8,236 nt of DNA from positions 1-8,236 of the forward strand of contig UQTR01000087.1 of assembly GCA_900544065.1 (NCBI GenBank). The letters run 5' to 3'. Origin of the DNA: an uncultured Collinsella sp. (GTDB lineage Bacteria; Actinomycetota; Coriobacteriia; Coriobacteriales; Coriobacteriaceae). Position 1 is the first letter of the stretch. Each line of letters begins with the position of its first letter. Positions 1-4,368 of this stretch are shown here, piece by piece. The notes beneath the pieces are model-generated. The model did not search any database and was not told where the DNA came from. It saw only the letters and a list, made by a program, of their open reading frames with translations. The translations under genes were made by a program, and so were the position numbers.

Positions 1-1341
1 GATGTTGGGGCCTTCGGGGGTCTCGATCGGGCACATGCGGCTGTAGTGCGAGTTGTGAACGTCGCGGACGGCCGTCGGCACGTTGGTACGGCGGCTGGAG
101 CCGGACTTGTGGCCGGCAAGACCACCAGGGCCGAGTGCGGACAGACGGCGCTTGTGGGTCAGACCGGTCAGGGGGTTCGCCTGGTCCATGAACTGCGAGA
201 GCTGCGAGGAACCGAAGAACTCCTTGATGGAGGCCACGATCGGGCGGATGTTGATGAGCGACTGCGGGGTGATCTCGTCGATGTCCTGGGAGCTCATGCG
301 CTCACGGACGACGCGCTCCATACGGCTCATGCCGATACGGAACTGGTTGGCGACAAGCTCGCCGACGGTACGGATGCGGCGGTTGCCGAAGTGGTCGATG
401 TCGTCGACCTTGAAGCCCTGCTCGCCGGCAGCGAGGGACAGGAGGTAGCGCAGCGTCGCGACGATATCCTCGTCGGTGAGCACCGTGACCTCTTCCTCGG
501 TGGTGAGGTTGAGCTTCTTGTTGACCTTGTAACGACCGACGCGGGCCAGATCGTAGCGCTGCGGGTTGAAGAGCAGGCCCTCGAGCAGGCTGCGGGAGGC
601 ATCCACGGTGGGAGGCTCGCCCGGGCGCAGGCGACGGTAGATCTCGATGAGGGCGTCCTCGCGGGTGAGGGCGGTATCGCGCTCCAGGGTGCGCTTGATC
701 ACATCGGAGTTGCCGAGCAGCTCGATGATGTCGTCGTTGGTGACGGCGATGCCAAGGGCGCGCAGGAACATCGTGGCGCTCTGCTTGCGCTTACGGTCGA
801 TGGAGACCATGAGCTGGTCGCGCTTGTCGACCTCAAACTCAAGCCAGGCACCGCGAGACGGGATGATCTGGGCCTTGTAGATCTGCTTGCCTGAATCCAT
901 CTCGGAGCTGTAGTACACGCCCGGGGAGCGGACGAGCTGCGAGACGACGATACGCTCGGTACCGTTGATGATGAAGGTGCCCTGATCGGTCATCATGGGG
1001 AAGTCACCCATGAAGACGAGCTGCTCCTTGATCTCGCCGGTCTCCTTGTTGGTGAGACGGACGTCGGTCAGAAGCGGAGCCTGATAGGTCATATCCTTCT
1101 CGCGGCACTCCTCAACGGTGTGCGCGGGGTCGCCGAACTGATGCTCGCCGAAGGTAACCTCGAGAACATGGTTCTGGCTCTGGATGGGGCTGGATTCCTT
1201 GAACGCCTCACGAAGGCCCTCGTCCTTAAAACGCTCAAAGGATTCCCTTTGAACAGAGATAAGGTTGGGGAGCTCCATGGCCTCCGGGATTTTCCCGAAG
1301 CTGACGCGCTTGCGCTCAGTGGCAGTGTATGCGTAGGTCAC
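1..1341 (-). CDS. rpoB: RNA polymerase beta subunit, N-terminal 447 residues (partial, runs off the window)
   Basis: This is the beta subunit of bacterial RNA polymerase, which forms one side of the active-site cleft and binds rifamycins. The reading frame is open from 1341 to base 1, and the gene continues beyond the window. The start is GTG (protein begins (M)TYAYTATERKRVSFGK), with an AGGAGG Shine-Dalgarno nine bases upstream; no ATG fits as well. Recognisable blocks include GTERIVVSQLVRSPGVYY in the first third. The rifampicin-resistance region begins at residue 377 (GSSQLSQFMDQANPL, then THKRRLSALGPGGL), and the window ends in CPIETPEGPNI. Residues equivalent to E. coli Q513, D516, H526, R529, S531 and L533 are all wild type, so no classical rifampicin-resistance change is seen; N518 is Ala. 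Residues 409-424, between GPGGL and VRDVH, are about eight longer than the usual fork loop 2. rpoC presumably follows outside the window. Identity is certain from sequence; the loop comparison is from memory of homologues. Confidence 0.98.
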   Translation of the reverse strand, partial: MTYAYTATERKRVSFGKIPEAMELPNLISVQRESFERFKDEGLREAFKESSPIQSQNHVLEVTFGEHQFGDPAHTVEECREKDMTYQAPLLTDVRLTNKETGEIKEQLVFMGDFPMMTDQGTFIINGTERIVVSQLVRSPGVYYSSEMDSGKQIYKAQIIPSRGAWLEFEVDKRDQLMVSIDRKRKQSATMFLRALGIAVTNDDIIELLGNSDVIKRTLERDTALTREDALIEIYRRLRPGEPPTVDASRSLLEGLLFNPQRYDLARVGRYKVNKKLNLTTEEEVTVLTDEDIVATLRYLLSLAAGEQGFKVDDIDHFGNRRIRTVGELVANQFRIGMSRMERVVRERMSSQDIDEITPQSLINIRPIVASIKEFFGSSQLSQFMDQANPLTGLTHKRRLSALGPGGLAGHKSGSSRRTNVPTAVRDVHNSHYSRMCPIETPEGPNI

Positions 1342-1414
1342 CAGGTTTTTCCTCCTTCACGGAAATGCTCGGTGGGTTGGCGAGGCATAGCTTCGCCAGT
1401 TATCGCAACCTAAT

Positions 1415-1442
1415 AGTTTATCAGGTACCGACCGTTGGGCAA
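1415..1442 (-). promoter_or_regulatory. Candidate rpoB-proximal sigma70 promoter (extended -10)
   Basis: On the minus strand, TTGCCC (1442-1437) is followed after 16 bases by TAAACT (1420-1415), with a TG one base upstream of the hexamer (TGATAAACT), i.e. an extended -10. This predicts a transcript start near 1408 and a leader of about 66 nt before the rpoB GTG. It lies downstream of the galU terminator, so rpoB would need it or the upstream candidate. This is motif matching only, with no mapped start. Confidence 0.5.
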
Positions 1443-1518
1443 GAAAAGCCTTGACGCGATTGAGTTTTTGGAGTAGCCAAGTTTTTCGACAGAAAACACG
1501 CAGGTAGATGTATGTGTA

Positions 1519-1562
1519 TCGAACATCTGTTCATATATTTTCTGTGAACAGAGAGCCGGCAA
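1519..1562 (-). promoter_or_regulatory. LexA/SOS-box-like palindrome at a possible upstream rpoB promoter
   Basis: The sequence TCGAACATCTGTTCA (1519-1533) contains GAAC-N4-GTTC. Read on the minus strand it is GAACAGATGTTCG, which fits the Gram-positive LexA (DinR) pattern GAAC-RNRY-GTTC. A further half-site creates a second dyad, CTGTTCA-N11-TGAACAG (1527-1533 with 1545-1551). Directly upstream on the minus strand is a weak promoter match: TTGCCG (1562-1557), 17 bases, AATATA (1539-1534). The palindrome would cover its start site, a normal repressor position. The operator pattern is seen; LexA binding is inference, and chance is possible because the promoter match is poor. Confidence 0.4.
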
Positions 1563-1574
1563 TCGCAGCTCTTA

Positions 1575-1608
1575 TAAAAAACGGGCGCGAACCGAGGTCC
1601 ACGCCCGT
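1575..1608 (-). terminator. Intrinsic terminator downstream of galU
   Basis: In the minus-strand transcript, ACGGGCG (1608-1602) pairs perfectly with CGCCCGT (1587-1581). Inner pairing within the 14-nt loop (GACC with GGTT) may extend the stem. It is followed at once by a run of six U (1580-1575). It starts about 20 bases after the galU stop and separates galU from rpoB. Confidence 0.88.
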
Positions 1609-1628
1609 AAATGTCGATGACCGAAGGC

Positions 1629-2537
1629 TTACTTGCGCATCAAGCCGCCGCGCTCGTCGATGGCGTCCCAGAAGGCATCGGCAAAGCGAGGATCGCTTGC
1701 TGCCATGAGGGCGTTGGTGGCCATCCAGCCAGACGGGGTACCGGTGTCGTAGCCCGACAGCGGGTCGATGACGACAGCGTACATGGCCTCACGGTCGAGC
1801 GAACGGGCCATGGCGTCGGTAAGCTGGATCTCGCCGCCCTTGCCGGCCTGCTGATCGGCGAGCAGGTCCATGACCAGCGGGCTCAGCAGATAACGGCCGA
1901 CGATGTACAGGTTGGACGGAGCCGCCTCGGGAGCGGGCTTCTCGACCAGACCGCCGATGCGCCAAACGGCACCGGGCTCGTCGTCGGCAACATCCTCAGC
2001 ACCCTCGAGGGCACCAACACGCTCGCCGGCGATAACGCCGTAGCGGCTGACTTCCTCGGGCGAGCAAGCGGCGACGGCGATAACGGAAGCGCCACCGTGC
2101 TCCTTGGAGACGGCGAGCATCTTGTCGCAGATGTCGCGGTTAGGTACAACGTAGTCGCCCAGAAGAACCAGGAAGTTCTCCCCTGCCACGGCGTCGGCGG
2201 CAGAGCGAATGGCGTGGCCGAGGCCCTTGGGCTCGTACTGATAGCGGAAGTCGACCGGCATGCCGCCCGCGTGGGCAACGGCATCGGCATAAGCATCTTT
2301 GCCGCGCTCGCGCAGCAGATTCTCAAGCGAACGATCGGGCTGGAAGTAGCTCAGCAGCTCGGGCTTACCGGGAGAGGTAACGATGATGGCGTCGTCGACC
2401 TCCTCGGGATCGAGCGCCTCCTCAACGACATACTGGATGACCGGCTTGTCGAGGACCGGCAGCATCTCTTTGGGCGTGCACTTGGTGCCAGGCAGAAAAC
2501 GCGTGCCAAGACCGGCGGCGGGGATGATTGCCTTCAT
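1629..2537 (-). CDS. galU: UTP--glucose-1-phosphate uridylyltransferase (UDP-glucose pyrophosphorylase)
   Basis: This cytosolic enzyme makes UDP-glucose from UTP and glucose-1-phosphate, feeding the Leloir galactose pathway and cell-envelope glycan and glycolipid synthesis. The 302-residue protein has a single nucleotidyltransferase fold typical of GalU (about 300 residues). Residues 1-16 are the nucleotide-binding signature (MKAIIPAAGLGTRFLP), followed by K23-E24-M-L-P-V. GLGHAI lies at 105-110 and the metal-site aspartate is in LLGDYV (D128). EKP, GEIQLTDA and GYDTGTPSG follow further on. I chose the ATG at 2537 because MKAIIPAAG is the usual family N-terminus. The only good Shine-Dalgarno, AAAGGA at 2555-2550, is 12 bases away, which is long, and a TTG at 2546 (adding MNN) is only three bases from it. 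The gene sits between rplL and rpoB, with a terminator on each side, so it is probably its own transcription unit. Confidence 0.95.
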   Translation of the reverse strand: MKAIIPAAGLGTRFLPGTKCTPKEMLPVLDKPVIQYVVEEALDPEEVDDAIIVTSPGKPELLSYFQPDRSLENLLRERGKDAYADAVAHAGGMPVDFRYQYEPKGLGHAIRSAADAVAGENFLVLLGDYVVPNRDICDKMLAVSKEHGGASVIAVAACSPEEVSRYGVIAGERVGALEGAEDVADDEPGAVWRIGGLVEKPAPEAAPSNLYIVGRYLLSPLVMDLLADQQAGKGGEIQLTDAMARSLDREAMYAVVIDPLSGYDTGTPSGWMATNALMAASDPRFADAFWDAIDERGGLMRK

Positions 2538-2800
2538 GTTATTCAAGGATCCTTTCGCAGGCGCAGAATGCGCCCCATGCGTGCGGCACGGCGGCCGCAG
2601 ACCAAATTGCGATACCGAAGTATCTTACCGCCGGAGACATACGCTGCCGTAAGGCAAACGCAATTCTTCAGCAGGTCAACGCAAATTATTGCTCGAATGG
2701 TGCAATTTTGCGCCCCAGCGGTAACGACCCCAAAACAACGGAAGCGGCGACGTTTTGCATGCCGAGCGAACCCGAACAAACACAGCCGAGGGGTCTAAAC
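2538..2800 (-). promoter_or_regulatory. galU upstream region with two small hairpins; promoter not resolved
   Basis: These 263 bases carry no credible gene. In the minus-strand transcript, GATAC-UUCG-GUAUC (2624-2611) is a 5-bp stem with the extra-stable C(UUCG)G tetraloop. GGCGCA-UUC-UGCGCC (2574-2560) is a 6-bp stem ending four bases before the galU Shine-Dalgarno. A TAAGAT at 2627-2622 could be a -10 but has no convincing -35. GCAA cores recur at 2660, 2681 and 2702. The region is noticeably AT-richer around 2655-2710 than the flanking genes, as expected for a promoter. Confidence 0.45.
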
Positions 2801-2833
2801 AAAAAAGACGGGGCTCGCAATGCGAACCCCGTC
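2801..2833 (-). terminator. Strong intrinsic terminator downstream of rplL
   Basis: In the minus-strand transcript a 12-bp stem with one G-U pair is formed by GACGGGGTTCGC (2833-2822) and GCGAGCCCCGTC (2818-2807), closed by a three-base loop and followed by six U (2806-2801). It lies about 30 bases after the rplL stop. It should end or strongly reduce rplJ-rplL transcription before galU. Confidence 0.93.
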
Positions 2834-2861
2834 TGCAAAGAAATCTGGCGAGAAAGCCTGA

Positions 2862-3239
2862 TTACTTGAGGGTGACAGCAGCGCCAGCAGCCTCGAGCTT
2901 CTCCTTGGCAGCCTCGGCGTCCTCCTTCTTGGCACCCTCGAGAACAGCCTTGGGAGCGCCCTCGACGACCTCCTTGGCCTCCTTCAGGCCAAGGTTGGTG
3001 AGCTCACGGACGGCCTTGATGACCTGGATCTTGTTGTCGCCGAAGCCCTCGAGCACGACGTCAAACTCGGTCTTCTCCTCGGCCTCAGCAGCGCCAGCAG
3101 CGGGAGCGGCGACAACAGCGGCAGGAGCAGCGGCGGAAACGCCGAAGGTGTCCTCGATAGCCTTGACGAGCTCGGAAGCCTCGAGAAGGGTCATTTCCTT
3201 AAGAGCATCGATGATCTCATCGGTGGTAAGCTTAGCCAT
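2862..3239 (-). CDS. rplL: 50S ribosomal protein bL12 (L7/L12)
   Basis: bL12 forms the flexible stalk of the large ribosomal subunit, bound as dimers to the C-terminal helix of uL10, and recruits and activates translation GTPases. The 125-residue protein shows the expected order. An N-terminal dimerisation helix (MAKLTTDEIIDALKEM, then LLEASELVKAIEDTFGV) is followed by an Ala/Pro/Gly-rich hinge at about 36-52. The C-terminal domain begins with EKTEFDVVLEGFGDNKIQVIK, continues through KEAKEVVEGAPK and ends AAGAAVTLK. The frame is open upstream to 3272, but MAKLTTDE is the family N-terminus and has AAAGGA (3252-3247) seven bases before it. It is the second gene after rplJ, separated by a 102-base hairpin-rich spacer and followed by a strong terminator. 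bL12 is needed in several copies per uL10, so translation of this gene must exceed that of rplJ. Confidence 0.98.
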   Translation of the reverse strand: MAKLTTDEIIDALKEMTLLEASELVKAIEDTFGVSAAAPAAVVAAPAAGAAEAEEKTEFDVVLEGFGDNKIQVIKAVRELTNLGLKEAKEVVEGAPKAVLEGAKKEDAEAAKEKLEAAGAAVTLK

Positions 3240-3341
3240 TTCTAAGTCCTTTCGGTTTCCGTGCGAATGCACGGAGATCAGTTAAAACACGGCGCGAATG
3301 CGCCAGGGGTGCGGCGTTGCCGCCGCGGGTGAAAACAGCGA
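3240..3341 (-). promoter_or_regulatory. rplJ-rplL spacer with three perfect hairpins
   Basis: In transcript order the spacer contains three hairpins. The first is GCGGCG-GCAA-CGCCGC (3326-3311). The second is GGCGC-AUUC-GCGCC (3304-3291), followed by GUGUUUU. The third is CCGUGC-AUUC-GCACGG (3274-3259), which ends six bases before the rplL Shine-Dalgarno. All stems are perfect. The second has a short U-run and might be a leaky terminator or a processing site. The structures may help set the bL12:uL10 ratio; that role is inference. Confidence 0.5.
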
Positions 3342-3863
3342 CTAGGCTGCCTTCTGCTCGGAGACCTGCTGGATCGAACGAGCGAGACCAGAGGAAACGC
3401 CGTTGACGCAGACAGCGATGTCGCGAGCGAAACCGGAGATGAGACCGGCGATCTGGCCGAGAAGCTGGTCCTTGGTGGGCAGCTCGGCGATAGCCTTAAC
3501 ATCATCAGCGGAAACGGCCTTGCCGTCGGAGATACCGCCCTTGATCTCAAGGACGCCCTTGGACTTAGCGGAGAAGTCCTTAAGGGCCTTAGCGGCCTCG
3601 ACCGGCTCAGTCTCGTAGAACACATAAGCGACGGGGCCGGCGAGGATCTCGTCGAGCTCGGGCTGCTCCTGGTTCTTGAGAGCGATCTTGACCAGGTTGT
3701 TCTTGTAGACCTTCATCTCGGCGCCGCACTCGCGAAGCTGATGACGCAGCTCCTGAGCCTGCTTAACTGTCAGACCGTTGTAGTTGACGACGAACAGACC
3801 GGCGTTCTCGGCGATACGGGACTCGATCTCTGCAACCTTGTCGATTTTGTACTGCTGGGGCAT
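3342..3863 (-). CDS. rplJ: 50S ribosomal protein uL10
   Basis: uL10 anchors the bL12 dimers to 23S rRNA at the base of the ribosomal stalk, and in many bacteria the uL10-bL12 complex represses its own mRNA. The 173-residue length is normal. The N-terminal RNA-binding domain is clear: MPQQYKIDKVAEIESRI, then FVVNYNGLTVKQAQELRHQLRE, then KVYKNNLVKIAL. LAGPVAYVFYETEPVEAAKALKDF follows, and the C-terminal helix that binds bL12 is DIAVCVNGVSSGLARSIQQV. The start ATG has AGGAGGTG six bases upstream. It is the first gene of a two-gene unit with rplL, driven by the promoter at 4080-4108 through a roughly 210-nt leader that carries the uL10 regulatory element. rplK and rplA, often found just upstream, are absent here. 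Confidence 0.98.
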   Translation of the reverse strand: MPQQYKIDKVAEIESRIAENAGLFVVNYNGLTVKQAQELRHQLRECGAEMKVYKNNLVKIALKNQEQPELDEILAGPVAYVFYETEPVEAAKALKDFSAKSKGVLEIKGGISDGKAVSADDVKAIAELPTKDQLLGQIAGLISGFARDIAVCVNGVSSGLARSIQQVSEQKAA

Positions 3864-3928
3864 GAATTACACCTCCTCGAATTCTTTCCGGGCACGGTCC
3901 GCCACAAGGACGTGACGGGGGCATGTCC

Positions 3929-3965
3929 AAAAAGAAAGCCCCCGCGCTGCATGAGCGACGGGGGC
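3929..3965 (-). terminator. Attenuator-type terminator in the rplJ leader
   Basis: In the minus-strand transcript, GCCCCCG (3965-3959) pairs with CGGGGGC (3944-3938). CGC/GCG extends the stem past one bulged U, leaving a seven-base loop. CUUUCUUUUUGG follows, so this is a complete intrinsic terminator inside the leader, some 65 bases before the rplJ start. Premature termination controlled by uL10-bL12 is known for the B. subtilis rplJ leader, so an attenuation role is likely. A second GCCCCC just downstream (3922-3917) can pair with the same GGGGGC strand. Confidence 0.75.
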
Positions 3966-3984
3966 GAGAAGACATATCTACTCG

Positions 3985-4060
3985 ACCACCTCGGCTGGCG
4001 GGATATCCCATTAAGCTCGCGGGTAAGACCCGTTTGCACCGGCTGTCTCTGGCAGCGGAT
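3985..4060 (-). promoter_or_regulatory. Ribosomal protein L10 leader (uL10-bL12 binding element)
   Basis: In transcript order I see AGAGACAGCCGGTGC (4049-4035), a hairpin CGGGT-CTT-ACCCG (4032-4020), GAGCTTAAT, the palindrome GGGATATCCC (4009-4000) and CCAGCCGAGGTGG (3998-3986). The AGACAG...GGUG...GCUUAA...GCCGAGGUG order matches the L10 leader family (Rfam RF00557) as I remember it from Bacillus and relatives. It lies between a good promoter and an attenuator upstream of rplJ, exactly where this element belongs. Exact boundaries need a covariance-model search. Confidence 0.85.
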
Positions 4061-4079
4061 TCGTGCGTGAACCGTAAGT

Positions 4080-4108
4080 ATTATGGCGGGGACCCCGGCG
4101 TCGGTCAA
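4080..4108 (-). promoter_or_regulatory. rplJ sigma70 promoter
   Basis: On the minus strand, TTGACC (4108-4103), a 17-base spacer and CATAAT (4085-4080) form a near-consensus promoter, five of six matches in each hexamer with ideal spacing. The start is predicted near 4073, giving a leader of about 210 nt. The spacer contains GGGGTCCCC, a perfect palindrome. The promoter lies inside the outer left arm of the inverted repeat described at 4080-4340. Confidence 0.82.
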
Positions 4109-4141
4109 CGGAAAACCGGGCTGCACACAATTCCACCATCC

Positions 4142-4276
4142 GGCACGCGCCGCCGAAGGCCAGGCGCAAGGTTTTCGCTCGGTCAAGTCCTGGCTCGCAC
4201 GAAGAGCACATTAAGTGCTCTTCGGCTCGTGCGGAATCTACGAAAACCTTGCGCCTGGCCTTCGGCGGCGCGTGCC
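4142..4276. repeat. Perfect 36-bp inverted repeat with nested hairpin
   Basis: Arms at 4142-4177 and 4241-4276 are exact reverse complements over 36 bp (the left arm begins GGCACGCGCCGCCG and ends AGGTTTTCG). The 63-base centre holds a second perfect hairpin, CGAAGAGCAC-ATTAA-GTGCTCTTCG (4200-4224). Either strand can form a cruciform or a very stable RNA stem. There is no U-run after it, so it is not a standard terminator, although it lies where the aminotransferase transcript would end. It encodes no protein with gene-like features. Confidence 0.93.
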
Positions 4277-4368
4277 TGCCTTGACTTTGGGCAGCCCGGG
4301 TTTTCGTTGGCTGACGCCCCCACTCATAATGCTTGGGTCGGTGGGCTGATGTGTTGCATCCCTGAGGG

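Larger units (their letters stand above)
4080..4340. repeat. Long imperfect inverted repeat spanning the rplJ promoter (foldback element)
   Basis: Outside the perfect core, the two sides remain related in inverted orientation. GAAAACCGGGCTGC (4111-4124) mirrors GCAGCCCGGGTTTTC (4291-4305) with one extra G. Next, the rplJ promoter segment TTGACCGACGCC...CATAATACTT (minus, down to 4077) mirrors TTGGCTGACGCC...CATAATGCTT on the plus strand (4307-4333). The mirror copy has only 12 bases between the hexamers, so it is probably not a working promoter. The stretch between arm and outer block (17 versus 14 bases) is unrelated. The structure resembles a foldback or MITE-like element, or an inverted duplication of the promoter region. 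No target-site duplication or transposase was found. Confidence 0.6.

Noticed and set aside
46..894. Long plus-strand open frame (282 codons) across rpoB
   Set aside because: Antisense shadow of the conserved rpoB frame; its composition is a GC-rich reverse-frame artefact with no recognisable domain or Shine-Dalgarno.
2543..2779. Minus-strand 78-codon frame upstream of galU
   Set aside because: Cys/Arg-rich, no ribosome-binding site, overlaps the galU leader and promoter region; looks non-coding.
1611..2798. Plus-strand open frame of 395 codons over galU
   Set aside because: Mirror of galU in a GC-rich genome; its end runs through the galU leader and it has no family resemblance.
4200..4224. 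CGAAGAGCAC-ATTAA-GTGCTCTTCG as an intrinsic terminator for the aminotransferase
   Set aside because: Perfect stem, but neither strand has a following U-run; kept as part of the inverted repeat instead.
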